64,000 nt of DNA from an uncultured Duganella sp. (GTDB lineage Bacteria > Pseudomonadota > Gammaproteobacteria > Burkholderiales > Burkholderiaceae). The notes beneath the pieces were generated by a model, which worked only from the letters and a program-made list of their open reading frames with translations, had not been told where the DNA came from and did no database searches. This document shows positions 37,983 through 46,325 of the stretch, piece by piece. The stretch's first letter is position 1; every line of letters begins with the position of its first letter. The position numbers were made by a program, and so were the translations under genes. The DNA is taken from assembly GCA_946482335.1 (NCBI GenBank), contig CAMLRG010000003.1, positions 1 to 64,000 of the forward strand. Direction: 5' to 3'.

Positions 37983-38852
37983 ATGGACAACATTGCACAA
38001 ACCCGCACAGTGGAACGGATTATCCGCGGCCAGGCCGTGATGGATGGCGCTGGCGTGAAGATCAACCGCGTGTTGACCCAGCCCCTGCAGCGTCGCCTCG
38101 ACCCGTTCCTGATGCTGGACAATTTCGGTTCGGAGCAAGCCAACGATTACATCGCCGGCTTCCCCGACCATCCTCACCGCGGCTTTGAAACGGTCACCTA
38201 TATGCTGACCGGCCGCATGCGCCACCGCGACAGCGCCGGCAATGAAGGCTTGCTGGCCAGCGGCGGCGTGCAATGGATGACCGCCGGCCGCGGCGTGATC
38301 CACTCCGAAATGCCGGAACAGGCGGAAGGCTTGATGGAAGGCTTCCAGCTGTGGCTCAACCTGCCCGCCAAGGACAAGATGCGCCAGCCCTGGTACAAGG
38401 ACTTCGAGGCCGCCGAGATCCCGGTGGTGACGCTGGAGAACGGCGCCACGGTGCGCGTGATCGCCGGCGAAAGCCAGGGCGTGGCCGGCGCGGTGCAGCG
38501 CGAAGTGACGGAGCCGCTTTACGTCGACGTGGAATTGCCGGCCGGCGCCAGCTTCAGCCAGGCCATCCGCGAAGGCCACAACGCCTTCCTGTACGCCTAC
38601 CGCGGCGAAGTAGTGGTGGACGGCAAGGCAGTGCCGGCGCAAAGCATGGCAATCCTGGCCAACAACGCCGGCGCCGATGGCGTGACGGTCAAGGCCGGCC
38701 CCGACAGCCGCTTCATCCTGTTGTCGGGCAAGCCACTGAATGAGCCGATCGTGCAGTACGGCCCATTCGTGATGAACTCGCAGGCCGAGATCTTCCAGGC
38801 CGTCGAGGACTTCCGCGCCGGCCGCCTGGGCGAGGAAGCGCACGCAGCCTGA
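37983..38852 (+). CDS. Pirin-family protein
   Basis: A 289-residue bicupin of the pirin family. The N-terminal domain has the metal ligands in FPDHPHRGFETVTYML and SGGVQWMTAGRGVIHSE. Bacterial pirins of the YhhW type act as quercetin dioxygenases or redox sensors. The start at 37983 follows AAGGAAAAAAG. It is the second gene of the azoR operon, an association common in proteobacteria and consistent with a quinone or flavonoid stress response. Confidence 0.92.
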   Translation: MDNIAQTRTVERIIRGQAVMDGAGVKINRVLTQPLQRRLDPFLMLDNFGSEQANDYIAGFPDHPHRGFETVTYMLTGRMRHRDSAGNEGLLASGGVQWMTAGRGVIHSEMPEQAEGLMEGFQLWLNLPAKDKMRQPWYKDFEAAEIPVVTLENGATVRVIAGESQGVAGAVQREVTEPLYVDVELPAGASFSQAIREGHNAFLYAYRGEVVVDGKAVPAQSMAILANNAGADGVTVKAGPDSRFILLSGKPLNEPIVQYGPFVMNSQAEIFQAVEDFRAGRLGEEAHAA

Positions 38853-38875
38853 GCGGTGGCGGTACAATTGCCACC

Positions 38876-39343
38876 ATGAGTACCGCCATCCTTTCCTGGT
38901 TGAAGAAGCTGAGCCACGCGCTCGGCTTCGATACCGCCGATTCCTTCCCGCCCGGCCACCAGTACGCCCGTACCCGGTGGACCGGTGCGTATTTCGACAT
39001 CCCTTCCGATACCAAAGCGGACGACATCGAACGCCGCCTGTGCGACGCCATCGCCAATACGCCACTGGTGTTCGCCCATATCGAGAATCCGACCCCGCGC
39101 ATGCAGCGCGTGCTGATCGACGTGATCGAGCGCCGCCTGCGGCACCAGCATGAACGCGAAGCGGCCCAACTGGCCGCCTTGCTGATCCGCGCTTACGCCA
39201 GCCCGCACATCATCGAGGCGGCACCGGGGTTGCGCCGCACCATCGAGGCGACCGAAGGCCATGAAGCGCCGGCCCGCGTGCGGGCGCTGTTCGCCTTCCT
39301 GATCGATGCGCAGAGCGACAACGTGATCGAGATGCGCGGTTAG
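38876..39343 (+). CDS. Uncharacterised soluble protein
   Basis: A 155-residue hydrophilic protein with no signal peptide or membrane segment. It is predicted to be largely helical (IERRLCDAIANT, MQRVLIDVIERRLRHQHEREAAQLAALLIRAY). I do not recognise the family. It begins 23 nt after the pirin gene, so it may be part of the same transcript. Its end overlaps the convergent gene at 39340 by 4 nt. Codon use resembles neighbours, so it is likely a real gene. Confidence 0.6.
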   Translation: MSTAILSWLKKLSHALGFDTADSFPPGHQYARTRWTGAYFDIPSDTKADDIERRLCDAIANTPLVFAHIENPTPRMQRVLIDVIERRLRHQHEREAAQLAALLIRAYASPHIIEAAPGLRRTIEATEGHEAPARVRALFAFLIDAQSDNVIEMRG

Positions 39344-40035
39344 CCCTTCGGCACGTAGCTCATGTCGGCGCGGTAGCGCAGCAACTCCGTGCGCACGCCG
39401 CGCACCAGCCCCGCAGCGCCAGCCGGCAGCAGATCAGGCAATTCGGCCGCAGCCCCAAAAGTCGTCACCGCCCGCATCAGCACATACTGCGGCCCGTTGC
39501 CGCCCATTTGCAGGCGGTACCAGGTGAAGCGTGCCGACTGTCCTGCCCCCTGCCCCGCCTTTGCCGCCGCTGCCAATTGGCGCTCGAACGCCGCCTCCTC
39601 GCCGGCAGCCACGGTGTAGGTCGCCACCGCCAGGAAAGGTGAAGCATCGGGCAGCGGCTGGCCCACGCTGGCGGCGTCGAGGCGGCGGAACACGCCATGG
39701 CTCGCAAAGTCGGCGTACGGCACCACATTCACGGCATTGTCGGCGGCATCGCCGGCCGGCTGCACCGGCGCGTCGAAATTGGCGGCGGCGTGGCCGAAGG
39801 TGCCGTCCATGAATTGCCCGATGCGCTCGCCCAGCACGAAGGACCAGCCATGCCAGGTCCAACTGTCGCCCGCCTTGCGGTGCCATTCGAGGTGGCGCTG
39901 GTAACCCTGCTCGAAGGCGGCGCCCTGGCCAGGCTTCGGTTCGATCACGACCATGCGGGCGTAGGGCCCGGCGGCGGGTCCGGCAAATGCCTGTGCGCTA
40001 AGGAGCAGCAGCGACGCTGCCAACAATTGCTTCAT
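39340..40035 (-). CDS. Exported protein of unknown function
   Basis: A 231-residue protein with a clear signal peptide (MKQLLAASLLLLSAQAFAG). The mature region has two related halves, each with an alpha-beta pattern: ARMVVIEPKPGQGAAFEQGYQRH and YTVAAGEEAAFERQLAAAAK. These are reminiscent of the ABM/dimeric alpha-beta barrel style. No enzyme motif is visible. It starts inside the 3' end of the acyltransferase gene (38-nt overlap, different frame), with GGAG upstream of its ATG, suggesting coupled expression. Confidence 0.65.
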   Translation of the reverse strand: MKQLLAASLLLLSAQAFAGPAAGPYARMVVIEPKPGQGAAFEQGYQRHLEWHRKAGDSWTWHGWSFVLGERIGQFMDGTFGHAAANFDAPVQPAGDAADNAVNVVPYADFASHGVFRRLDAASVGQPLPDASPFLAVATYTVAAGEEAAFERQLAAAAKAGQGAGQSARFTWYRLQMGGNGPQYVLMRAVTTFGAAAELPDLLPAGAAGLVRGVRTELLRYRADMSYVPKG

Positions 40036-41206
40036 GCGGTCTCCGTTTGCTGTTGGATGGGACGAAGCGCTCGCGGATTTTCATGAACGGCGCTTCGACC
40101 GCAAAATATAGCAGCCATCCGGCGAGGATGCTGGCGCCGATCATGAGCGCGATCGACAGGGCTTCATCCGGCGCCCAATATTCTGCCAGCAGGATGCACA
40201 GCTGCTTGTGCGTCAGGTAGATCGAATAGGACCAGATGGCGATGGCGCCCATGCCCGGGATGCGCGTGCGTTGCAGCAGCGAGCCTTCGCTCAAGGCGGC
40301 CAGCAGCAAGGCGGCGAATGCCAGGCCAAGCATCGGATAGCCGAACACCGACATGGCCCAGTTGAAGCGGTATTCGAGCAGCAGGCAGAAGGCCAGCGCC
40401 GTCAATGCCGCGCCAGCCGCCAGCATCCAGTTCCCGTGGCTGGTCAGCCGCTGCCACGCGGCGGGATGGAAATTGCGCAGCATCGCCAGCGCCACGCCGG
40501 CCAGCAGCTCGTCTAAGCGCGCTAGCGTGGAATAGTAGATCAGGATGTAGTAACTCCGGCTGGCGCGCTCGCCCAGGTCCATCGATGGCTGCCACCAGCT
40601 GCCGCGCAGCCACATCCCCGCCGCCACCGCCGCCACCAGCGCGCACCAGCCCAGGCCGAGCGCGATGCGGCGCCGCAGCGGCGACGCGCGGTCCGCGCCC
40701 GCTGCGCCTGGCGAACCGGTCGCGACGGCGGCAATCGCCAGTGCGGCCGGCGGCAGCAGCAGATAGAACTGCTCCTCCACACAGAGCGACCAGGCATGCG
40801 AGAACAGCGTGCCCGGCTTGAGGTCGAAGTTCAGGGTGAAGGTCAGGTATTTCCACCACGGCGCGTGCGGCAGGCTGCCGGCCCAATAGGGCCAGAAGGC
40901 ATACAGCGCCAGCACGACATAGTAGGCGGGCAAGGTCCGCAGCAGGCGCCGCGCGTAAAAGCGCCACAGCGAAAATCCCCCATGCGTCCCACCGCCACGC
41001 AAGCCAGCGAAGATCTGGTTGCCAATCAGGTAGCCGGACAGCGCGAAGAACAGGTCCACGCCCGTCCAGCCAATTTCGCTGAACCAGCCGAACGTGGCCT
41101 CATGGCTGACGAAGGACATGTAATGGTTGGCAAACACCAGCATGATGGCCAGCGCGCGCAAGGTATCCAGACCATGGTTGCGGGAAGAAGCTTTCATGCC
41201 CCGCAT
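39998..41206 (-). CDS. Acyltransferase family 3 membrane protein (OafA/YrhL type)
   Basis: A 402-residue integral membrane O-acyltransferase with about ten helices. The family signature is clear: LDTLRALAIMLVFANHY at the N-terminus, GVDLFFALSGYLIG, and AWSLCVEEQFYLLLP in the middle. These enzymes acetylate cell-surface polysaccharide or lipids using cytosolic acyl-CoA. The first ATG (41206) has AGGTGGG about 8 nt upstream and is preferred over the ATG three codons later. It is divergent from the aspartoacylase-like gene. The target glycan is unknown. Confidence 0.9.
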   Translation of the reverse strand: MRGMKASSRNHGLDTLRALAIMLVFANHYMSFVSHEATFGWFSEIGWTGVDLFFALSGYLIGNQIFAGLRGGGTHGGFSLWRFYARRLLRTLPAYYVVLALYAFWPYWAGSLPHAPWWKYLTFTLNFDLKPGTLFSHAWSLCVEEQFYLLLPPAALAIAAVATGSPGAAGADRASPLRRRIALGLGWCALVAAVAAGMWLRGSWWQPSMDLGERASRSYYILIYYSTLARLDELLAGVALAMLRNFHPAAWQRLTSHGNWMLAAGAALTALAFCLLLEYRFNWAMSVFGYPMLGLAFAALLLAALSEGSLLQRTRIPGMGAIAIWSYSIYLTHKQLCILLAEYWAPDEALSIALMIGASILAGWLLYFAVEAPFMKIRERFVPSNSKRRPHEAIVGSVAAAP

Positions 41207-41267
41207 TGTAACCGCCCACCTGCGCTAGAATATTGCCCACTTATCAGCCCAGCCCCAAAGGACCAGC

Positions 41268-42230
41268 ATGACCGTAGCGAGCGACCTGCATTTCAAATCT
41301 GTCAATTACACCGGCCAAGGCAAAGGCCGCCGCCTGATCGTCACCGGCGCCGTGCACGGCAACGAAACCTGCGGCACCAAGGCCATCCTGCGCGTGATGG
41401 AGCAACTGGACAAGGGTGAGCTGCGCATCCTGAACGGCAGCGTGACCTTCGTGCCGGTCACCAATCCGCTGGCTTACCGCAAGGGCGAGCGCTCCGGCGA
41501 GCGCAACCTGAACCGCAACCTGTTCCCGAACGATAACCCGCAAGACTTCGAAGACCGCATCGCCAACTGGCTGTGCCCCCTGCTCGGCCAGCATGAAATC
41601 CTGCTCGACCTGCACTCCTTCAATGCCCAGAGCCAGCCCTTCGTCATGGTCGGTCCGCGCAACAACGACGGCACCCTGCAGCCATTCAGGCACGAGGCGG
41701 AAGAACGGGCCATGGCACGCATCCTGGGCGTCCAGCGTTTCGTCGACGGCTGGCTGGCCACCTACGGCGCCGGCGTTCAGCGCCGCCTGCGCAACGACAG
41801 CGAGCTGCAGACCGTCCTGAAATACGGCGTCGGCACCACCGAGTACATGCGCAGCACCGGCGGCATGGCACTGACCCTGGAATGCGGCCAGCATGCCGAC
41901 CCGCAGGCGCCGGACGTGGCGTACCGCGCCATCATGAACACCCTGGCCCATTTCGGCCTGATCGATGCGCCGACACCGCAGCCGATCGCGCTGAAAGACA
42001 TGGAATACCTGTCGATGGTCGAAGTGCACGACAAATTCGATCCCGCCGATGCCTTCAGCCGCACCTGGTCCAGCTTCGACCGCGTGAAAGCCGGCGACGA
42101 GATCGGCCGCCGCGCCGACGGCAGCGCCGTGCTGGCACCATACGACGCCTATATGTTGTTCCCCGACGTCAACGCCAAGCCGAACGCCGAATGGTTCTAT
42201 CTCGCCAAGGTGAGTGACGCTTTCGTCTGA
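41268..42230 (+). CDS. Succinylglutamate desuccinylase/aspartoacylase family protein
   Basis: A 320-residue zinc-dependent deacylase of the M14-like AstE/AspA family. Zinc ligands are visible: H30 and E33 in GAVHGNET, and H116 in LLDLHSFNA. The active-site arginine region RNLNRNLFP is also present. It would cleave an N-acyl amino acid or related amide. It stands alone between an acyltransferase and a solute-binding protein gene. The other ast genes are absent, so arginine succinyltransferase breakdown is unlikely. Confidence 0.87.
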   Translation: MTVASDLHFKSVNYTGQGKGRRLIVTGAVHGNETCGTKAILRVMEQLDKGELRILNGSVTFVPVTNPLAYRKGERSGERNLNRNLFPNDNPQDFEDRIANWLCPLLGQHEILLDLHSFNAQSQPFVMVGPRNNDGTLQPFRHEAEERAMARILGVQRFVDGWLATYGAGVQRRLRNDSELQTVLKYGVGTTEYMRSTGGMALTLECGQHADPQAPDVAYRAIMNTLAHFGLIDAPTPQPIALKDMEYLSMVEVHDKFDPADAFSRTWSSFDRVKAGDEIGRRADGSAVLAPYDAYMLFPDVNAKPNAEWFYLAKVSDAFV

Positions 42231-42269
42231 TAGCCATCCGCCCTACAATCGGTGCAAGGGGGGACAAAG

Positions 42270-43043
42270 ATGAAAACAATCCCGCTTGCAGCGATACTCC
42301 TTGCCGCCGCGCCTTGCGTGGCGTCGGAAGGGGGCTTGGTTTTGCGCGTGACCGGCCAGGAAAGCCTGCCACCCAAATGGCTGATGCAGGATGGCCGTCC
42401 CGCAGGGGTATGCCCGGATATCCTGGCCGCCATCTCCCGCCTCGAACCACGCCTGCACTTTACCGGCCTGGATGAATTCCGCTCCGTGCTGTTGATCGAA
42501 CAGAATTTACGCGTCGGGAAGACGGACATTGCCTGCGCCCTGGTTTCCACACCCTTGCGGCACGAGATTGCCGTCGCCATTCCCCAGCACCTGTACGTTT
42601 CGCGCCAACGCCTGGCCGCAGCCGCCGGCGATCCCGCCCAGATCAACTCGCTGGAGGAACTGGCGCGCCTGAAACCATTGGTCAACACCTCGCGGGGCGC
42701 GGCCTACATCGACCAGTTGCGCGAACTCGGCATACCGGTCGATGACAGTACCGGTTCCAACCTCACCAACCTGAAAAAAATCCTGGCAGGCCATGGCCGC
42801 TTCTTCTACATGAACGAGCTGACCCTGCATTGGCTGATCCGGGAAAACCACTTGCAGGACAAGGTCAAGCTGATGCCCGCTGTCCTCAAGGAAGACGCCA
42901 TGTACCTGTGGGTCAGCAGGAAGACGCCGCCGCAAGCGGTCACGATGCTGGCGGCCGCCATCGACAAACTCGCCGAACGCGGTGAACTGGCGCGCATTTA
43001 CGCGCGCTGGTCGGACGCGTCGGGCGTGCGCCCGGCCCCTTAG
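42270..43043 (+). CDS. Amino-acid-type periplasmic solute-binding protein
   Basis: A 257-residue protein with a signal peptide ending CVAS. It belongs to the SBP_bac_3-like class (transporter substrate-binding domain, COG0834). The N-terminal lobe has [19 protein letters not shown]. No permease or ATPase gene accompanies it; such orphan proteins are widespread in betaproteobacteria. AAGGGGGGAC precedes the ATG. It ends convergent with sugE (4-nt overlap). Ligand and function unknown. Confidence 0.8.
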   Translation: MKTIPLAAILLAAAPCVASEGGLVLRVTGQESLPPKWLMQDGRPAGVCPDILAAISRLEPRLHFTGLDEFRSVLLIEQNLRVGKTDIACALVSTPLRHEIAVAIPQHLYVSRQRLAAAAGDPAQINSLEELARLKPLVNTSRGAAYIDQLRELGIPVDDSTGSNLTNLKKILAGHGRFFYMNELTLHWLIRENHLQDKVKLMPAVLKEDAMYLWVSRKTPPQAVTMLAAAIDKLAERGELARIYARWSDASGVRPAP

Positions 43044-43360
43044 TGCGGCGACAGTATCTTCAGGCCGGCGATACCGAGCACGATCATGGCGATGCACACC
43101 AGCCGCGCCACGCTGGCCGGCTCATTCAGCATCATGATGCCCCACACCACGGTGCCGACCGTGCCGATCCCGGTCCAGACGGCATAGGCGGTGCCCAGCG
43201 GCAGCGCGCGCAAGGCCAGTCCCAGCAGGATCACACTGCCAGCCATGGCCGCCAGCGTGATGGCGCTCGGCAGCAGCCGGGTGAAACCCGCGGTGTATTT
43301 GAGGCCGACAGCCCAGACCACTTCCAGCAGGCCGGCGAGCAACAGGACGATCCAGTGCAT
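43040..43360 (-). CDS. sugE: Guanidinium exporter of the SMR family (SugE/Gdx)
   Basis: A 106-residue four-helix small multidrug resistance protein. The essential glutamate is E13 in [17 protein letters not shown], and the WAVGLKYT motif is the Gdx/SugE type rather than the Qac type. Gdx proteins exchange guanidinium for protons. The leader (43381-43429) holds a guanidine-II riboswitch, which strongly supports guanidinium as the substrate. GGGAGAAC precedes the chosen ATG. Confidence 0.93.
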   Translation of the reverse strand: MHWIVLLLAGLLEVVWAVGLKYTAGFTRLLPSAITLAAMAGSVILLGLALRALPLGTAYAVWTGIGTVGTVVWGIMMLNEPASVARLVCIAMIVLGIAGLKILSPH

Positions 43361-43380
43361 GATGTTCTCCCAAGTCATGA

Positions 43381-43429
43381 CGGGGTCGTCCCCGCCTGGC
43401 TCCCTGTCTGGCGGCGGGGTCGTCCCCGC
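43381..43429 (-). promoter_or_regulatory. Guanidine-II riboswitch (mini-ykkC) ahead of sugE
   Basis: Read on the minus strand, the leader has two matching hairpins, each CGGGGACGACCCCG, at 43415-43428 and 43381-43394. They are separated by 20 nt. The ACGA loops closed by GC stems are the conserved ACGR tetraloops of the mini-ykkC/guanidine-II class. The second hairpin lies 10-25 nt before the ribosome site, so guanidine binding probably opens translation initiation of sugE. Confidence 0.9.
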
Positions 43430-43481
43430 GGGAGAAGGCCGACAGTATATCATTGCGCTTCCAACCATTCAGGGAGCCCCC

Positions 43482-43841
43482 ATGCTGCTGCTCGCGCAGA
43501 CCGCCGTCGCCATCGTGCTGCTGATTCACGTCTACATCGTCCTGCTGGAAACCGTCTTCTTCGATACGCGCGGGCGCCGCGTGTTCGGGCTGTCGGCGGA
43601 AAAGGCGGCCATCGTCAAACCAGCCATGTCGAACCAGGGCTGCTACAACGGCTTCCTGGTGGCGGCGCTGGCGGTGGGCCTGCTGCATGGCGATCCGGGC
43701 GTCCGCTCCGCCTTCGTCCACTACGGGCTGCTGTGCGTAGCGGTGGCCGGCATCTGGGGCGGCCTGACGGTGAGCCGCCGCATTATCCTGGTGCAGACGG
43801 TGCCGGCTGCCGTTGCCCTGCTGCTGTTCCAATTTGTCTGA
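43482..43841 (+). CDS. DUF1304-family membrane protein
   Basis: A 119-residue inner-membrane protein with four hydrophobic segments (about 3-25, 52-72, 78-95, 99-117). It has the DUF1304 pattern LIHVYIVLLETVFFDTRGRRVFGL and NQGCYNGFLVAAL. No biochemical role is established for the family. CAGGGAG precedes the ATG. It is divergent from the riboswitch-controlled sugE gene with 121 bp between the starts. Confidence 0.87.
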   Translation: MLLLAQTAVAIVLLIHVYIVLLETVFFDTRGRRVFGLSAEKAAIVKPAMSNQGCYNGFLVAALAVGLLHGDPGVRSAFVHYGLLCVAVAGIWGGLTVSRRIILVQTVPAAVALLLFQFV

Positions 43842-43871
43842 ACTTTCCTCTTGAACTAAATCGCCATGTCC

Positions 43872-43911
43872 CGATATGTATATCGCAGGTTTCCGATATA
43901 CTAATCGGAAA
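43872..43911. promoter_or_regulatory. Twin palindromic operators upstream of the ArsR gene
   Basis: Two perfect inverted repeats lie side by side: CGATATGTATATCG (43872-43885), and TTTCCGAT-ATACTA-ATCGGAAA (43890-43911). The second ends 10 nt before the ATG of the ArsR gene. They share the CGATAT core and fit a small homodimeric repressor. Binding here would block transcription of the arsR-OYE operon. Confidence 0.75.
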
Positions 43912-43921
43912 GTTCCGAAAT

Positions 43922-44230
43922 ATGACCGATACCATTGACATTGATGCAATCCACAAGGCCCTGGCCAACCCGGTCCGGCGGCAGATCCTGTCCTGGCTGA
44001 AGGAGCCCGACGCCTATTTCAGCGAGCAGCTCCACCCGCTCTCGCTGGGCGTGTGCGCCAGCATGATCGACCGCCAATCCGGCTTGTCGCAGTCGACCGT
44101 TTCCGGCCACCTCGCCATCCTGCAGAAGGCAGGCCTGGTGACCGTGCAGCGCGTCGGCCAGTGGAATTTCTTCAAGCGCCATGAAGAGGTCATCCTGCGA
44201 TTTATTGAACACGAGAGGAATACCTTATGA
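43922..44230 (+). CDS. ArsR-family repressor
   Basis: A 102-residue winged-helix protein with ALANPVRRQILSWL and QSGLSQSTVSGHLAILQKAGL. It lacks the CxC metal motif of classic ArsR but has a single cysteine, C45, just before the recognition helix. That position could sense electrophiles, as in redox-type members. It overlaps the reductase gene by ATGA and has two strong palindromes in its promoter, so it probably represses its own operon and is released by a substrate of the reductase. Confidence 0.88.
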   Translation: MTDTIDIDAIHKALANPVRRQILSWLKEPDAYFSEQLHPLSLGVCASMIDRQSGLSQSTVSGHLAILQKAGLVTVQRVGQWNFFKRHEEVILRFIEHERNTL

Positions 44231-45282
44231 GCACCCTGTTCGACCCCATCACCATCGGCGCACTGGCCTTGAAGAACCGCGTCATCATGGCGCCCCTGAC
44301 CCGCTCGCGTGCCGTCGGCGGCAAACGCGTGCCGAATGGCATGATGGCCGAGTATTACGCCCAGCGCGCCAGCGCCGGCTTGATCATCAGCGAAGCCACC
44401 GCCGTCACGCCACAGGGCGTGGGCTATGAAAACACGCCCGGCATCTGGTCCGACGAACAGGTCGAGGGCTGGAAACAGGTGACGGCAGCGGTGCATGCCA
44501 AAGGCGGCAAGATCGTGCTGCAGCTGTGGCACGTGGGCCGCATCTCGGATCCGAGCCTGCTGGACGGGCAAGCGCCGGTCGCGCCAAGCGCGCTGGCGCC
44601 GAAGGGTAACGTCAGCCTGCTGCGTCCCGTCCGCGCGTACTCCGTGCCGCGCGCACTGGAGACGGCCGAAATCGCCGGCGTGGTGGAGGCTTACCGCAAG
44701 GGCGCGGAAAACGCCAGGAAAGCCGGCTTCGACGGCGTCGAAATCCATGGCGCCAACGGCTATTTGTTGGACCAGTTCCTGCAGGATTCGACCAACCAGC
44801 GCACCGACCAGTATGGCGGCAGCATCGAGAACCGTGCCCGCTTGATGCTGGAAGTGACCGATGCGGTCATTGGGGTGTGGGGCGCTGACCGCGTCGGCAT
44901 GCACCTGGCGCCGCGCCGCGATGCGCATGATATGGGCGATTCGACGCCGGCAGAAACCTTCGGCTATGTCGCGCGCGAACTGGGCAAGCGGGGCATCGCT
45001 TTCATCGCGGCGCGCGAAGCGGTGGGCGACGATTCGCTGGGGCCTTTGTTGAAGCGTGAATTTGGCGGCGTGTATATCGCCAATGAAAAGTTCGACCTGG
45101 CTGGCGCGCAGGCGGCGCTGGCGGAAGGCCGGGCCGATGCGATTGCCTGGGGCAAGGATTTCATTGCGAATCCGGATCTGCCGCGCAGGCTGCAGATTGG
45201 GGCTGCTTTGAATCCGCAACGGCCGGACTTGTTCTATGCGTCGTCCGCCGAAGGCTACATCGATTATCCGGCACTGGGCTAG
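44227..45282 (+). CDS. Old yellow enzyme-family alkene/nitro reductase (NemA-like)
   Basis: A 351-residue FMN-containing TIM barrel. Motifs include NRVIMAPLTRSRA near the start, LQLWHVGRIS, GVEIHGANGYLLDQFLQDS (substrate-binding His-x-x-Asn) and NQRTDQYGGSIENRARL. It reduces activated alkenes, nitro-esters or N-ethylmaleimide with NAD(P)H. It is translationally coupled to the ArsR gene (44227-44230 overlap). A terminator-like hairpin follows at 45295. Confidence 0.93.
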   Translation: MSTLFDPITIGALALKNRVIMAPLTRSRAVGGKRVPNGMMAEYYAQRASAGLIISEATAVTPQGVGYENTPGIWSDEQVEGWKQVTAAVHAKGGKIVLQLWHVGRISDPSLLDGQAPVAPSALAPKGNVSLLRPVRAYSVPRALETAEIAGVVEAYRKGAENARKAGFDGVEIHGANGYLLDQFLQDSTNQRTDQYGGSIENRARLMLEVTDAVIGVWGADRVGMHLAPRRDAHDMGDSTPAETFGYVARELGKRGIAFIAAREAVGDDSLGPLLKREFGGVYIANEKFDLAGAQAALAEGRADAIAWGKDFIANPDLPRRLQIGAALNPQRPDLFYASSAEGYIDYPALG

Positions 45283-45294
45283 AACCGGTAAACC

Positions 45295-45321
45295 GGTGTC
45301 AGACCCGAAGGGTCTGACACC
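45295..45321. terminator. Perfect 12-bp hairpin GGTGTCAGACCC, possible dispersed repeat
   Basis: GGTGTCAGACCC and its complement are joined by a GAA loop between the convergent reductase and metallo-hydrolase genes. The stem is perfect, which is more than termination needs. No T run follows directly on the plus strand (CAGCAGGGCTTT). It resembles a dispersed palindromic element reused as a transcription stop; a copy-number search would decide. Confidence 0.6.
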
Positions 45322-45330
45322 AGCAGGGCT

Positions 45331-46275
45331 TTAGCGCGGCACAGTGTAATTCACGGGGAAGAACTTGTATCCCTTCCCTTCCGCCCGCAAATGCCCTACC
45401 CCCGGGAACGGCAGATGCGCCGCCCCCATCCAGTACCCCTGCTTGGCCGCTTCCGCGAACGCCGCCTTGCGCTGCGCCATGGCCGCTTTCGAATCGCTGT
45501 CGAACTGGATCGTCACGCTCGGATCGGGGAATTGCACCGCCGCGTTATGCATCAAGTCCCCGATCAGCACCAGCTTCTGCCCCTTGCTCTCCACCACATA
45601 CGTGGTATGGCCCGGCGTATGGCCATAGCTGGTGGTCGAACGCACGCCTGACACCAGTTCCGTATTCCCGTCGAACGGCAGCAGCTTGCCGGCACTGGCA
45701 TACGCCGACACCGCATTGATCGGTCCCTGGAAATTGCCCTTGGACTGGGCATCCGCCTTCTCCAGGTTCACTTTGCTCAGGAAGAAGTCCGCATCGCGCT
45801 TATCCATGCGCACCACGGCGTTGGGGAAAGCCGGCTTGTCCAGCGCGCCCAGGCCGCCGACGTGGTCGCCATGCAGGTGGGTGATGTAGATCTCGTCGAC
45901 TTGCTCCGGCTGGTAGCCCGCCGCTTTCAAACTGGTGACGATCTTGCCCAGGGTCGGGCCGAACAGGCCGCCGGCACCGGTATCGATCAGCACCAGCTTG
46001 CTGCCGGTATTGACCAGGAATGCATTGACCGAAGTCTCGACAGGACTTTTCAGGAAGTTGTGATCCAGGGCCTTGGCCGTCTTCTCGGACTTCTGGTGCA
46101 GCAGTTTATCCATCGGCAAATCCACCGTGCCATCGCTCAGCACGGTCACTTCGAAGTCGCCCAGCGCCATGCGGTAAAAGCCTGGCGCCTGGGTCTTGGC
46201 CATCGGGGCGGCTGCGTGGACGGCGCCGGCCAGGGCGGCCATGGTCAATGGAAAGGCGAGTTTTTTCAGGATCAT
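45331..46275 (-). CDS. Exported metallo-beta-lactamase-fold hydrolase
   Basis: A 314-residue protein with a signal peptide ending AVHA. The zinc motif HLHGDH gives H133, H135, D137 and H138, followed by GHTPGH and a late metal-binding aspartate in LIGDLMHN. Its size and features fit MBL-fold lactonase/hydrolase proteins rather than true beta-lactamases. Activity might be on lactones such as quorum signals, or phosphate esters. It is a single gene with its own promoter. Upstream sequence overlaps the 3' flank of the Fap-like operon (50 bp). Confidence 0.85.
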   Translation of the reverse strand: MILKKLAFPLTMAALAGAVHAAAPMAKTQAPGFYRMALGDFEVTVLSDGTVDLPMDKLLHQKSEKTAKALDHNFLKSPVETSVNAFLVNTGSKLVLIDTGAGGLFGPTLGKIVTSLKAAGYQPEQVDEIYITHLHGDHVGGLGALDKPAFPNAVVRMDKRDADFFLSKVNLEKADAQSKGNFQGPINAVSAYASAGKLLPFDGNTELVSGVRSTTSYGHTPGHTTYVVESKGQKLVLIGDLMHNAAVQFPDPSVTIQFDSDSKAAMAQRKAAFAEAAKQGYWMGAAHLPFPGVGHLRAEGKGYKFFPVNYTVPR

Positions 46276-46325
46276 GGATCTCTCTCTTGTTAGTTGCCAA
46301 AACGCTAGCTTAGCGTATACGGCAA

